A DNA stretch of 64,000 bases from G965202665 sp965243835 (GCA_965243835.1 OZ251578.1:620001-684000), one strand, 5' to 3'. Positions 25,492-34,465 are shown, numbered from the stretch's first letter. Numbers and translations are program-made. Notes: generated by a model from the sequence alone, not told the origin.

Positions 25492-26628
25492 ATGTCCGCA
25501 TCATCGGCCGCCCGGTCGCGTCCCCGGTTTTTCGACAGTCGGGCCGCCTACATGATGTTCGTAACCGCCACTACCGAAAAGGAGGAGGTGGCGGCGCGGG
25601 TGGCGCGGGAGGCGGAGCGCATCGCCCCCGGCCCGGACGCCCTGCGGGTGTTCGACGCCGGAATGGGGGACGCCACCGTCCTCACCAACGTTATGCGGAT
25701 GTTGCACGAGCGTTTCACGCATGTCCCGTGGCTGATCGTGGGCAAGGAGATCAGCCTGGAGGATGTCCGCCAAGCCCTGGACCGCCTGCCGGATCGCCTG
25801 CACGAACACCCGGAGATGGTGTTCGTCATCACCAATATGACCTACCCGGAAGCCCCCGGCCTGCGCCCCGCCCCCGGCAAACCGAAGATGTCCTGGCGAC
25901 GCACCGCCCTGCGGGGTTCCACCACCCTGGAGTTCGCCGGCCAGCTACGGGAGATTTACGAGCAGGTGACCGAGGATTGGCGGGTGGAGACCAGTCCCCG
26001 CACCGGTAATCCGGTCTACGTGACCCCGGTGGTGCATGTCATTTACCGCCAAGACCGGGAGTTCATCCTGCGCCGCACCCTGCCCCGGCCCGACTCCTAT
26101 CAGGCCGCATACGACCTGGTGATCGCCTCCCAGCCCTACCGGGCCCGCACCTCCGCCGAACACAAGGTGCGCACCGTTATCGGACCCTTGGCCGAGGCCC
26201 TCGCCCCCGGCGGACGGTTGCTGGGCATCCACGGCTACGGCCAAGACCCCGGCATGGAAATCATCCGTCATCTGTGGCCGGACGAGAACCCTTTTCAAAC
26301 CGGCCGCCGCACCCTGCTGGCCGAAGCCGACCGTTTGCTGCCCCCCGAGAGCGGTCTGCGCACCCATCCCTTGACCGACGAGGAGTCGCTGTTCCGCTAC
26401 GAGTTGAAGGTGATGCCCGCCGAGTCGCACGAACATTTCGGGACCTCCTCCATCCTGGCCGCGTGGAATGCGGCCGTGTACGTGGCGCAAATCGACGAGG
26501 AGCGGGTGGCGCAGGCGGTGTCGTCCGGGGACTATTTGGAGGCGGTGCGGTCGGTTATCGAACGGCGGGGGGGCGTGTGGTTCTACGATGAGAGCTACGT
26601 GATTTCCCGCCTCCGCTCCGACTCCTAA
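25492..26628 (+). CDS. SAM-dependent methyltransferase, class I, unassigned
   Basis: 378 residues. Motif I appears as LRVFDAGMGDATVL near residue 60, followed by an acidic segment and a Rossmann-like pattern (LVIASQPYRART, ALAPGGRLLGIHGYG). The methylated substrate is unknown. An AAAGAGG ribosome site lies before the ATG. It is divergent from the ATPase/TOPRIM gene (123 bp between starts) and heads a tight operon, 10 bp before the S58 peptidase gene. Nothing ties it firmly to either side. Confidence 0.75.
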   Translation: MSASSAARSRPRFFDSRAAYMMFVTATTEKEEVAARVAREAERIAPGPDALRVFDAGMGDATVLTNVMRMLHERFTHVPWLIVGKEISLEDVRQALDRLPDRLHEHPEMVFVITNMTYPEAPGLRPAPGKPKMSWRRTALRGSTTLEFAGQLREIYEQVTEDWRVETSPRTGNPVYVTPVVHVIYRQDREFILRRTLPRPDSYQAAYDLVIASQPYRARTSAEHKVRTVIGPLAEALAPGGRLLGIHGYGQDPGMEIIRHLWPDENPFQTGRRTLLAEADRLLPPESGLRTHPLTDEESLFRYELKVMPAESHEHFGTSSILAAWNAAVYVAQIDEERVAQAVSSGDYLEAVRSVIERRGGVWFYDESYVISRLRSDS

Positions 26629-26638
26629 TATTTCCGTT

Positions 26639-27547
26639 ATGAACGACACGCTCACCGCCGTCCCCGGGGTGGAAGTGGGGCATTGGACCTCCCCCCGTCG
26701 CCGCACCGGCGTGACCGTGATTACCTTCCCCGAGCCGAACACGGCCGCCGTTGAAGTGCGGGGGGGAGCCCCCGGCAGCCGGGAGACGGCCCTGCTCGCC
26801 CCGGGGATGCGGGTGGCCGGGATTCAGGGTTTGGTTTTCAGCGGAGGTTCCGCCTTCGGTTTGGCCGCCGCCGACGGGGTGGTGCGGGAGTTGGCCGCCG
26901 CCGGGCGGGGGCATCCCACCCCGGGCGGTCCGGTGCCCATCGTCCCGGCGGCGATCATCTTCGACCTGGCCGAAAACCCGCCCGGGGATTCCGCTTCCCA
27001 TCCCGGCCCCGGGGAAGGGGCGCGGGCTTATCGGGCCCGCACCTCCGCGCCGGTGGAGCAGGGACGGGTGGGGGCGGGCCGGGGAGCGACCACCTCGCAG
27101 TGGCGGGGGCCGCAGGCGGTGCGTCCCTCCGGCTTGGGTTCGGCTTGCGGGGAGGCGGACGGAATCCGGGTGGGGGCGTTGGCGGTGGTCAACCCGGTGG
27201 GGGACGTGTTCACTTTGGAGGGGGAGCCCCTGACCGGCGGCGACCTGCGCCCCGGTCCCCCTTGCGCCCCGCTCGCCGAGCGCGCCCACACCACACTGCT
27301 GGCGCTGGCTACCGAGGCCCGTTTGAGCCGCGCCGACCTGATGTATCTGGCGGTGCGGGCTTCCGATGCGGCGGCGGTCTGCATCCGCCCCGCCCACACC
27401 TGGCTGGACGGCGATATTGTTTTCGCCGTTTCCTGCGGGGAGCGTCCCGGGGAGGCGCTGTCTTTGGGCGAAGCGGCCTTCGTCGCCGCCGGTCGGGCCA
27501 TAGCCCGGGCCGTCGCCGATCCCGCCGGGCGCGGAGCCGGGATATGA
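26639..27547 (+). CDS. P1/S58 (DmpA-NylC) family aminopeptidase
   Basis: 302-residue member of the self-cleaving DmpA/NylC N-terminal nucleophile family, which hydrolyses N-terminal amino acids or amide oligomers. Signatures are GVEVGHWT, GLVFSGGSAFGLAAADGVV, GLGSACGEADGIRVGALAVVN and HTTLLALATEARLSR, where the Thr after His matches the family's processing site and nucleophile (usually Asn-Thr). DGDIVFAVS completes the fold. The physiological substrate is unknown. It overlaps the next gene by four bases (ATGA). Confidence 0.88.
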   Translation: MNDTLTAVPGVEVGHWTSPRRRTGVTVITFPEPNTAAVEVRGGAPGSRETALLAPGMRVAGIQGLVFSGGSAFGLAAADGVVRELAAAGRGHPTPGGPVPIVPAAIIFDLAENPPGDSASHPGPGEGARAYRARTSAPVEQGRVGAGRGATTSQWRGPQAVRPSGLGSACGEADGIRVGALAVVNPVGDVFTLEGEPLTGGDLRPGPPCAPLAERAHTTLLALATEARLSRADLMYLAVRASDAAAVCIRPAHTWLDGDIVFAVSCGERPGEALSLGEAAFVAAGRAIARAVADPAGRGAGI

Positions 27548-28209
27548 ACCAGGATCTGACCGTAACGGAAGTATCGGCCCGGTTGGAGGAGTTGGCCGCC
27601 GCGGCCGGGGCGTGCACCGCCTGCCGCCTGGCGGAGGGGCGCACCCAAGCGGTGTTCGCCGACGGGTCCCCGCAGGCCGAGTTGATGTTCATCGGGGAGG
27701 GCCCCGGTTACTACGAGGATCAGCAGGGGGTTCCGTTCGTGGGCAAGGCGGGAATGCTCCTGGACCGGTTGCTGGCCGGGGCCGGGTTGCGCCGGGCCGA
27801 TACCTACATAGCCAATGTGGTCAAATGCCGTCCGCCCAACAACCGGGATCCCCGACCGGACGAGATCGAGGCCTGCAAGCATTTCCTGTCCGACCAGATC
27901 CGGCTGGTGGACCCGCTGGTGGTGATGACCCTGGGCAACTTCGCCACCAAGTTGCTGTTGAAAACCACCACCGGAATCACCCGCATGCGGGGGCGGGTCG
28001 TCCCCTGGTGGGGGACGGTGGTGATTCCCACTTTCCACCCGGCGGCGGTGTTGCGGGCCGGACCGGATATGGAGGCCGCGGTGGTCGCCGACCTGGAGTT
28101 GGCGGTGCGCACCATGCAACAGATACGCGAAGAGGGGGCCGCGGGCGGAACCGGTCCCGAACCGGCGGAGCCGGACGACGACGCTGAACAGTTGGGATTG
28201 TTCGGATGA
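27544..28209 (+). CDS. Family 4 uracil-DNA glycosylase (Fe-S)
   Basis: Excises uracil from DNA as the first step of base-excision repair. Family-4 hallmarks: N-terminal CTACRL, motif A GEGPGYYEDQQGVPFVGKAG, KCRPPNNRDP, EIEACKHFL (four cysteines for a 4Fe-4S cluster) and C-terminal PTFHPAAVLR. Length (221) fits; the last 35 residues are acidic and probably disordered, ending in QLGLFG, which resembles a sliding-clamp binding peptide. ATGA overlaps join it to both neighbours. Confidence 0.93.
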   Translation: MNQDLTVTEVSARLEELAAAAGACTACRLAEGRTQAVFADGSPQAELMFIGEGPGYYEDQQGVPFVGKAGMLLDRLLAGAGLRRADTYIANVVKCRPPNNRDPRPDEIEACKHFLSDQIRLVDPLVVMTLGNFATKLLLKTTTGITRMRGRVVPWWGTVVIPTFHPAAVLRAGPDMEAAVVADLELAVRTMQQIREEGAAGGTGPEPAEPDDDAEQLGLFG

Positions 28210-28670
28210 CGGGGATGCGGGAGACGGCGGCCCCCCGGGTGGAGGACACCCGGGCGGTGGGGCGCAGTTTGGCGGCCTTGGTCCGTCCCGGGGATGTGAT
28301 CATCCTGCAGGGGCCCCTGGGGGCGGGGAAGACGGTGTTCGCCGCCGGATTGGCGGAGGGGTTGGGGGTGGAGGAGCGGGTGCTGTCGCCCTCTTTCGTT
28401 TTAGTCAAGACTTATCGGGACGGTTTTATGCCGGTGGTGCATGCCGACGTGTACCGCTTGGGTTCATCGGCGGAGATCGAGGATTTGGATTTGCCGGGGG
28501 AGGCCCGCGATGGTTTGTTGATGATCGAGTGGGGGGACATGTTGGGTTCCCGGTTGGCCGGGGACCGCTTGGAGGCGGAGTTGTCCGGCGCCGGCGCCGA
28601 GCCCCGGACTATTCGCCTGTTCCCGTACGGCGACTGGCGGGGCCGCGACCTGGGGCTGGCGCGGTGCTGA
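28206..28670 (+). CDS. tsaE: tRNA threonylcarbamoyladenosine biosynthesis ATPase TsaE
   Basis: Small P-loop ATPase of the TsaBDE complex that installs t6A37 on ANN-decoding tRNAs. Walker A is GPLGAGKTVFAAGLAEGLGV, switch-like SPSFVLVKTYRDG, then HADVYRL and LLMIEWGDM, all standard. 154 residues. It overlaps the glycosylase by four bases and tsaB by seven. Confidence 0.95.
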   Translation: MTGMRETAAPRVEDTRAVGRSLAALVRPGDVIILQGPLGAGKTVFAAGLAEGLGVEERVLSPSFVLVKTYRDGFMPVVHADVYRLGSSAEIEDLDLPGEARDGLLMIEWGDMLGSRLAGDRLEAELSGAGAEPRTIRLFPYGDWRGRDLGLARC

Positions 28671-29410
28671 TTCTGGCTATTGAAACCGCCACCGCCGCTT
28701 CGTCGGTGGCCCTGGTGCGGGACCGGGAGGTAATCGCCTCGGCCCGCCGTCTGGACGGTCGCGGTCATGCCGGGTTTTTGGTTCCCGCCATTGATTTCTG
28801 CTTCGGGCAGGCCGGTCTCGGCCCGTCCGATTTGGAGGCGGTGGCGGTGGACGTCGGCCCCGGTTTGTTCACCGGAATTCGGGTGGGTCTGGCCACCGCC
28901 CTAGGGTTGGCGGCCGGTTTGGGGGTTCCGTTGCTGGGGGCCTGCTCGTTGGACGCCCTGGCTTTGCGGGCCGCCACCGGACGCCGTCATATTTGGGCGG
29001 TGGTGGATATGCGGCGGGGGGAGGTTGCGGTGGCCGGTTACCGGCCGGTGCCGGGGGGAGCGGTCATGGATTCGGGCCCGGAGACGGTCGGCTACGACAA
29101 GTTGCGGGGGATTTTGGACGCGGATCCGCAGGAGTCCCTGGTGGTGGGGGACTGGCCGGCCCTGCCGGACGGGACGTTGCGCGGGTTGCGGCGCGTCAAA
29201 ACCGGTCGTCCCCGCTATCCCCGGGCCTCGGCTGTGGCCGCCTTGGCCGCTCCCCGGGCGGAACGGGGCGAGTTCCCCGATCCGGAGGGGGTGCGTCCCT
29301 TCTACATCAGGGAACCGGACGTGGCCCTCGGTTCCGCCCATTTGGTCCAGGGGGGGTTCTGGCCCGGTTATCCCGCCCCTCCCGCCCCGGACGCCGGAGG
29401 CCCGGCATGA
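28664..29410 (+). CDS. tsaB: tRNA threonylcarbamoyladenosine biosynthesis protein TsaB
   Basis: ASKHA-fold partner of TsaD in t6A synthesis, inactive as an enzyme itself. N-terminal LILAIETATAASSVALV, GHAGFLVPAID and DVGPGLFTGIRVGLATALGLA match the family. The GTG at 28664, inside the tsaE end, is the only start giving the conserved N-terminus. 248 residues; the final 40 are less conserved and Pro-rich. Confidence 0.93.
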   Translation: MLILAIETATAASSVALVRDREVIASARRLDGRGHAGFLVPAIDFCFGQAGLGPSDLEAVAVDVGPGLFTGIRVGLATALGLAAGLGVPLLGACSLDALALRAATGRRHIWAVVDMRRGEVAVAGYRPVPGGAVMDSGPETVGYDKLRGILDADPQESLVVGDWPALPDGTLRGLRRVKTGRPRYPRASAVAALAAPRAERGEFPDPEGVRPFYIREPDVALGSAHLVQGGFWPGYPAPPAPDAGGPA

Positions 29411-29889
29411 CCGTCCGTCCCATGCACGGCGGCGACCTGGAGGAGGTGACGGCCTTGGAGCGGGCCACTTTCCATCAGCCGTGGGGCGAGGAGATTTTCC
29501 AGGCGGAGATGGCCGCCCCCGGCCGGCGTTATCTGACCGCCGAACACGAGGGGAAGGTGATCGGCTACGGGGGGTTGATGCTGGTCGGGGAAGACGCCCA
29601 CATCACCACCCTGGCCGCGGTCCGCCCCGCTCCGGTTCCGGCGGTGGGCTCCCGGTTGATGTTGTCCCTGATCGAAGCGGCCTTGGCCGGGGGGGCGCGA
29701 CAGCTGACCTTGGAGGTGCGGGCCTCCAACCGCGCCGCCCAGGATTTCTACCGCAAGTTCGGGATGGGCCCGGTGGGGGTGCGCAAACACTATTACCGGG
29801 ACGAGGACGCCATCATAATGTGGGTGCACGACCTGGACGGCCCCGACTACGCCCGCCGCCTGGACAAGATCAGGGAGGGTCTGCCATGA
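29407..29889 (+). CDS. rimI: RimI-like GNAT N-acetyltransferase
   Basis: 160-residue GNAT enzyme; in this position it is conventionally RimI, which acetylates the N-terminus of ribosomal protein S18 or similar targets. Visible: FHQPWGEEIFQAEM, core strand YLTAEHEGKVIGYGG, LTLEVRASNRAAQDFYRKFGM and VRKHYYRDEDAIIM. The pyrophosphate-binding loop (normally R/Q-x-x-G-x-G/A) is unusual, read here as APVPAVGSRLM, so acetyl-CoA affinity may differ. ATGA overlaps at both ends. Confidence 0.88.
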   Translation: MTVRPMHGGDLEEVTALERATFHQPWGEEIFQAEMAAPGRRYLTAEHEGKVIGYGGLMLVGEDAHITTLAAVRPAPVPAVGSRLMLSLIEAALAGGARQLTLEVRASNRAAQDFYRKFGMGPVGVRKHYYRDEDAIIMWVHDLDGPDYARRLDKIREGLP

Positions 29890-30890
29890 GCGGCCCCTTG
29901 GTGTTGGCCTTTGAAACCTCCTGCGACGAGACGGCGGCCGCGGTGGTGGAGGGGACGCGGGCGCGCAGCAACGTGCTGGGTTCGCAGGTGGAGTTGCACA
30001 GCCGGTTCGGGGGGGTGGTGCCGGAGGTGGCGGCCCGCGCCCATGTGGAGGCCATCCGCTCCCTCGCCCACCGCGCCCTGGACCAGGCGGCGGTGCATCC
30101 CGACGACTTGGACGGGGTCGCCGCCACCCGCGGGCCGGGCTTGATCGGTTCGCTCCTGGTCGGCTTCTCGTTCGCCAAGGCTTGGGCCTGGTCGCGGGGG
30201 CTTCCTTTTCTGGGGGTGGATCATATGGAGGGGCACCTGTTCGCCCCCCGTCTGGAGTTTCCCGACTTTCGGCCTCCGGCGGTGATTCTGCTGGCTTCGG
30301 GAGGCCACAGCCAGGTGGTGGCCGCCCGCGATTGGGGCGAATACCGGGTGCTGGGGCAAACCATCGACGATGCGGCCGGGGAGGCGTTTGACAAGTTGGC
30401 CCGCTTTATGGGTTTGGGTTTTCCGGGCGGCCCGGCCATCGACCGGATGTCGGAGGGGGGCGACCCGGAGGCGATTCGCTTCCCGCGCGGGGTGGCCGAC
30501 CGGCGTTACGACCTTTCCTTCTCCGGCCTGAAAACCTCGGTGGTCACCTTTCTGCGGAAAGCCAGGGAGGCCGGCGACCTGCCCTCCCTGGCCGATACGG
30601 CCGCTTCCGTCCAGGAAGCGATAGTGGAGTCGCTGGTGACCAAGACCATGAACGCGGCGGAGGACATGGGGACGGAGACGGTGGCGGGCGGAGGCGGGGT
30701 GGTAGCCAACCGCCGCCTGCGGCAACGTTTGCAGGAGGAATGCGAGCGACGGGGGATGGGATTGTTCCTGCCCCGGCCCGTTCTGTGCACCGACAACGGG
30801 GCGATGATCGGGGCGGCGGGGGCGCATTGGTTGGAACGGGGGCGGAGAACCGACTGGTCGGAGCAGGCGGATTCCTCCATGGCGCTGTAA
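29886..30890 (+). CDS. tsaD: tRNA N6-adenosine threonylcarbamoyltransferase TsaD
   Basis: Catalytic subunit transferring threonylcarbamoyl to A37. 334 residues. Diagnostic motifs: LAFETSCDETAAAVVEG, the metal-binding HMEGH (His113, His117), LLASGGHSQ, GQTIDDAAGEAFDK, SFSGLKTSV and CTDNGAMIG. The ATG overlaps the rimI stop (ATGA). It ends the telescoped operon, 195 bp before groES. Confidence 0.96.
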   Translation: MSGPLVLAFETSCDETAAAVVEGTRARSNVLGSQVELHSRFGGVVPEVAARAHVEAIRSLAHRALDQAAVHPDDLDGVAATRGPGLIGSLLVGFSFAKAWAWSRGLPFLGVDHMEGHLFAPRLEFPDFRPPAVILLASGGHSQVVAARDWGEYRVLGQTIDDAAGEAFDKLARFMGLGFPGGPAIDRMSEGGDPEAIRFPRGVADRRYDLSFSGLKTSVVTFLRKAREAGDLPSLADTAASVQEAIVESLVTKTMNAAEDMGTETVAGGGGVVANRRLRQRLQEECERRGMGLFLPRPVLCTDNGAMIGAAGAHWLERGRRTDWSEQADSSMAL

Positions 30891-30981
30891 CCGGCATTGG
30901 CGAACCGGGGGGAGCAAACCGGGTTTTCGCCGGGTGCGGCCCCTTCCCGGAACCGCCTGAAACTGCTGGTAGAGCCACGAT

Positions 30982-31009
30982 TTGGCAGTGTCGTCCCGAG
31001 AGTGATAAT
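30982..31009 (+). promoter_or_regulatory. groESL promoter overlapped by a CIRCE-like operator
   Basis: Promoter TTGGCA (30982-30987) and GATAAT (31004-31009) with 16-bp spacing. The same bases form a CIRCE-type element: TTGGCAGTG, nine bases, GAGTGATAA (30982-31008), compared with the consensus TTAGCACTC-N9-GAGTGCTAA. The right arm matches 8 of 9 and the left 6 of 9. CIRCE is bound by the heat-shock repressor HrcA, so groESL is probably HrcA-controlled. The hrcA gene is not in this window. Confidence 0.7.
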
Positions 31010-31085
31010 ATGCGGTTGGCAATCCGGCCCGGCGAGCGCCAAACGGGGCCCGCCGGCCGGGAGGGAAAATCCGAAAGGAGGAAGG

Positions 31086-31376
31086 ATGAATCTGACACCG
31101 CTCGGTGACCGTGTGATCGTTCGGCCCAACGAAGAGGACGAGCAACGCACCGCATCGGGACTGGTCATCCCAGACACGGCCAAGGAGAAGCCGCAGACCG
31201 GCTCCATTTTGGCCGTCGGCCCCGGGGACCGGAACGAGGACGGAGATCGGGTTCCGATGGATGTTTCCGTCGGCGACACCGTCGTCTATTCCAAGTTCGC
31301 GGGAACGGAACTGAAGTACGAGGGCGAGGATTATCTGATCCTTTCGTCCCGGGACCTGCTGGCCATCGTCGGCTGA
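31086..31376 (+). CDS. groES: Co-chaperonin GroES
   Basis: 96-residue Hsp10 forming the heptameric lid of GroEL. MNLTPLGDRVIVRPNEEDE, the mobile loop TASGLVIPDTAKEKPQTG and VYSKFAGTELKYEGEDYLIL are canonical. A strong AAAGGAGG ribosome site precedes the ATG. First gene of the groES-groEL operon, 25 bp before groEL. Confidence 0.98.
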   Translation: MNLTPLGDRVIVRPNEEDEQRTASGLVIPDTAKEKPQTGSILAVGPGDRNEDGDRVPMDVSVGDTVVYSKFAGTELKYEGEDYLILSSRDLLAIVG

Positions 31377-31401
31377 CGCGACGGCTGGAAAGGAGGTAAA
31401 A

Positions 31402-33033
31402 ATGGCAGCAAAAGATCTTCGTTTCAATGAAGACGCACGCCGGGGCCTGGAGGCGGGAGTCGACAAGCTCGCCGACGTGGTCAAGGTGACCCTGGGCCCC
31501 AAGGGCCGCAACGTCGTGCTGGAAAAAAAGTGGGGCGCCCCCACTATCACCAACGACGGGGTGACCATCGCCAAAGAGGTGGAGTTGGACGACCCGTGGG
31601 AGAACATGGGAGCCCAGCTGGCCAAGGAGGTGGCCACTAAAACCAACGATGTGGCCGGCGACGGAACCACTACCGCCACCGTGCTGGCCCAGGCCATGGT
31701 GCGGGAAGGCCTGCGCAATCTGGCCGCCGGAGCCAACCCGATGGGCCTCAAGCGGGGCATCGAGGCGGCGGTGGACAAGGTGGTTTCCTTCATTGGGAAC
31801 TTCTCCAAAGAGGTGGAGACCACCGAGGAAGTGGCGGCGGTGGCGGCCATTTCCGCCGCGGACTCCGACATCGGCAAAACGATCGCCGAAGCTTTTGAAA
31901 GCGCCGGCAAGGACGGGGTGATAACGGTGGAGGAAGGCCAGACGTTCGGTCTGGAACTGGAGTTCACCGAGGGCATGCAGTTCGACAAGGGCTACATTTC
32001 CCCCTACTTCATCACCGACCCGGACAGTCAGGAAGCCGCCTTGGAAGACCCCTACATCCTGATCGCCAACCAGAAAATCGGTTCGGTCAACGACATGCTT
32101 CCCGTCTTGGAGAAGATCATGCAGACCGGCAAGCCGCTCATGGTTCTGGCCGAGGATGTGGAAGGGGAAGCCCTGGCCACCCTGGTGGTCAACAAGATCC
32201 GGGGCACTTTCTCCTCGTTGGCGGTGAAAGCCCCCGGGTTCGGGGAGCGCCGCAAGGCCATGCTCCAGGACATCGCCATTCTCACCGGCGGCACGGTCAT
32301 CTCCGAGGAGGTGGGCCTGAAGCTGGACGGGGTGGCTTTGGACATGCTGGGCCGCGCCCGCCGGGTGATCGTCTCCAAGGACAACACCACCATCGTGGAC
32401 GGGGCCGGTTCGGAAGGCGACGTCAAAGCCCGCATCAAGCAGATCGAGCGGGAGATCGATGACACCGACTCCGACTGGGATCGCGAGAAACTGCAGGAGC
32501 GCCTGGCCAAGCTGGCCGGGGGCGTGGCCGTGATCAAGGTGGGGGCCGCCACCGAAGTGGAGCTGAAAGAGAAGAAGCACCGCATCGAGGACGCCGTTTC
32601 CGCCACCCGGGCTTCCGTGGAGGAGGGCATCGTCCCCGGCGGCGGGGTCACCCTGCTCCGGGCCCAGAACGCGATTACCAAGATCCGCGGCGGCAGCCCC
32701 GACGAGAAGGTGGGCCGCGCCATCGTGCAGCGTGCCTTGGAAGAGCCGCTCCGTCAGATAGCCGCCAACGGCGGTTACGAGCCGGGAGTGGTGGTGGATC
32801 GGGTTCGCAGCGGCGAGGGGCCCGAGGGCTTCAACGCCCAGACCGGCGACTACGAGGACCTGCTGACGGCGGGCATCCCCGACCCGGCCAAGGTGACCCG
32901 TTCCACGGTGCAGAACGCGGCTTCCATCGCCGCCCTGTTGCTCACCACCGAGGCCCTGATCGTGGAGCACAAGGAGGACGCCCCCGCGCCGGGCGGCGGC
33001 CACGACCACGGCGGGGGAGGAATGGACTTTTAG
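31402..33033 (+). CDS. groEL: Chaperonin GroEL
   Basis: 543-residue Hsp60 ATPase. Conserved sections include KVTLGPKGRNVVLEKKWG, the ATP-site GDGTTTATVLAQAM, the SEEVGLKLDG/LGRARRVIV apical segment and EEGIVPGGGVTLLR. The C-terminus HDHGGGGMDF includes a short His-containing tail in place of the usual GGM repeats, as seen in several actinobacterial GroEL1/2 copies. AAAGGAGG lies 5 bases before the ATG. A strong terminator follows. Confidence 0.98.
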   Translation: MAAKDLRFNEDARRGLEAGVDKLADVVKVTLGPKGRNVVLEKKWGAPTITNDGVTIAKEVELDDPWENMGAQLAKEVATKTNDVAGDGTTTATVLAQAMVREGLRNLAAGANPMGLKRGIEAAVDKVVSFIGNFSKEVETTEEVAAVAAISAADSDIGKTIAEAFESAGKDGVITVEEGQTFGLELEFTEGMQFDKGYISPYFITDPDSQEAALEDPYILIANQKIGSVNDMLPVLEKIMQTGKPLMVLAEDVEGEALATLVVNKIRGTFSSLAVKAPGFGERRKAMLQDIAILTGGTVISEEVGLKLDGVALDMLGRARRVIVSKDNTTIVDGAGSEGDVKARIKQIEREIDDTDSDWDREKLQERLAKLAGGVAVIKVGAATEVELKEKKHRIEDAVSATRASVEEGIVPGGGVTLLRAQNAITKIRGGSPDEKVGRAIVQRALEEPLRQIAANGGYEPGVVVDRVRSGEGPEGFNAQTGDYEDLLTAGIPDPAKVTRSTVQNAASIAALLLTTEALIVEHKEDAPAPGGGHDHGGGGMDF

Positions 33034-33055
33034 TCCCCTCGGCCCGAACGTTCCG

Positions 33056-33084
33056 AAAGACGGCCCCGCCCGGGGCCGTCTTTC
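33056..33084 (+). terminator. Intrinsic terminator after groEL
   Basis: Perfect 13-bp palindrome AAAGACGGCCCCG / CGGGGCCGTCTTT around a 2-base centre, ending in TTTCT. It lies 22 bp after the groEL stop. Confidence 0.8.
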
Positions 33085-33162
33085 TGGTTTCGGCGGCGAC
33101 CCGGCGCCGTCCCGTGCGCTCCCCGTACCGGGGCCGGGGGCGTCCAACTAGTTTGGGGCGGT

Positions 33163-34137
33163 ATGCGAGCGCCGCCCCGGATTGATCTGGCCCGCCGTCC
33201 CACCCCGCTGGAGGAGTTTCCCCGGCTGTCCGAAGCGTGGGGCGGTCCCCGCATCTGGGTCAAGCGCGACGACCTGACCGGGTTCGGACTGTCCGGCAAC
33301 AAGGTGCGCAAGCTGGAGTTCCATTTGGCCGCCGCCCGGGAAGCCGGGGCGGACACGGTGTTGACATGCGGGGCGGCCCAGTCCAATCATTGCCGGGCTA
33401 CGGCCGCGGCCTGCGCCCGTTTGGGGTTGCGGGCGGCGCTGTTGTTGCGCACCGCAGACGGCGCGCCGCCCGCATACAGCAGCGGCAACCACCGGATTTC
33501 CCTGCTGACGGGCGCGGAAGTTCGTTACGTCTCCCCCGGCCGGTATGCGGAACGGGAAGCCATGTTGGCCGAGGCGGCCCGGGAGTTGTCCGCCGCCGGC
33601 CGGAGGCCCTGGGTGATTCCCGAAGGCGCTTCCGATGCTTTGGGAATGCGGGGGATGACCCTGGCTTATCAGGAGATGATCGAACAGTCGGCGGCGGTGG
33701 GGGGACGGATCGCCGAAGTGTGGCACGCCGCTTCTTCGGGAGGCACCACCGCCGGGTTCGGGTGGGCGGCGCACCGCTCCGGATTCGGGGCGGCGCAGGT
33801 TGCCCTGTCGGTGGGGGAGCCCGCCTCCGCCCTGCGGGAGCGGGTGGAGAACATCTGGGCGGAGGCCCGGGATGCCGGGGCGGGGGAGCGGGCGGTTCCG
33901 TCCCGCCCGGTCATTGAATACGTTGACCGGTACGTGGGTGAAGGGTACGGGGAGGTGAGCGGGGAGCAACGGGAGACGATAGCCGAAGCCACCCGCCTGA
34001 CCGGGTTGCTGTTCGACCCCGTCTACACCGGCAAAGCCCTGTTCGGGTTGCGGTGCGAGATCGCCTCCGGACGGTTCCGTTCCGACGACAACGTCATTTT
34101 CTGGCACACCGGAGGAGGGTTCGCCGCCCTGGCGTAG
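33163..34137 (+). CDS. PLP-dependent D-cysteine desulfhydrase/ACC deaminase-like enzyme
   Basis: 324-residue fold-type II PLP enzyme. RPTPLEEFPRLSEAWG, WVKRDDLTGFGLSGNKVRKLEF with the Schiff-base Lys in SGNK, GAAQSNHCRATAAACA and FDPVYTGKALFGL are shared by D-cysteine desulfhydrases and 1-aminocyclopropane-1-carboxylate deaminases. Sequence alone does not separate the two activities; a broad D-amino-acid role is the safer reading. Its ATG lies about 80 bp beyond the groEL terminator. Confidence 0.88.
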   Translation: MRAPPRIDLARRPTPLEEFPRLSEAWGGPRIWVKRDDLTGFGLSGNKVRKLEFHLAAAREAGADTVLTCGAAQSNHCRATAAACARLGLRAALLLRTADGAPPAYSSGNHRISLLTGAEVRYVSPGRYAEREAMLAEAARELSAAGRRPWVIPEGASDALGMRGMTLAYQEMIEQSAAVGGRIAEVWHAASSGGTTAGFGWAAHRSGFGAAQVALSVGEPASALRERVENIWAEARDAGAGERAVPSRPVIEYVDRYVGEGYGEVSGEQRETIAEATRLTGLLFDPVYTGKALFGLRCEIASGRFRSDDNVIFWHTGGGFAALA

Positions 34138-34149
34138 CCGCGGGGAGAT

Positions 34150-34341
34150 TTACTCCTGCTTGGCATCGCCCGTTGCGGGCGCGCCGTCGGCGGCGGCCTG
34201 CGGTTCCGGAGGCGGTTCCGGAGCCGGTTGCGGAGGTATCGGCTCCCGGCCCATCCCGGCGGAGAGCAACCGGCGGCGGGCCATCCATCCGACCGCCGCC
34301 GCCCCTCCGAGCAGGGTGAAAATGCGCAGTATCTTTTTCAC
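34150..34341 (-). CDS. Small single-span membrane protein, unknown
   Basis: 63 residues: KKILRIFTLLGGAAAVGWMARRRLL forms one basic-flanked membrane helix, followed by a Pro/Glu/Ala-rich tail. GTG start with AAAGGAAA ten bases upstream. Similar small one-helix proteins with acidic tails are common and unannotated in actinobacteria. It converges with the desulfhydrase gene (12 bp between stops). Real but functionally blank. Confidence 0.55.
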   Translation of the reverse strand: MKKILRIFTLLGGAAAVGWMARRRLLSAGMGREPIPPQPAPEPPPEPQAAADGAPATGDAKQE

Positions 34342-34465
34342 GGCTTGTTTCCTTTTTCTTTTCCCGACGGGTTCGCATCCCACTATACCCGCGTCCGCTT
34401 TATGATAGGGCGATGGGCGGCTGGTTGGGACGGCCGCCGCGACCACGGCAACGAGGAGGATGAGA

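Noticed and set aside
31165..33147. 660-codon frame antisense to groEL
   Set aside because: Shadow of groEL codon bias; no motif and fully overlapped by a certain gene.
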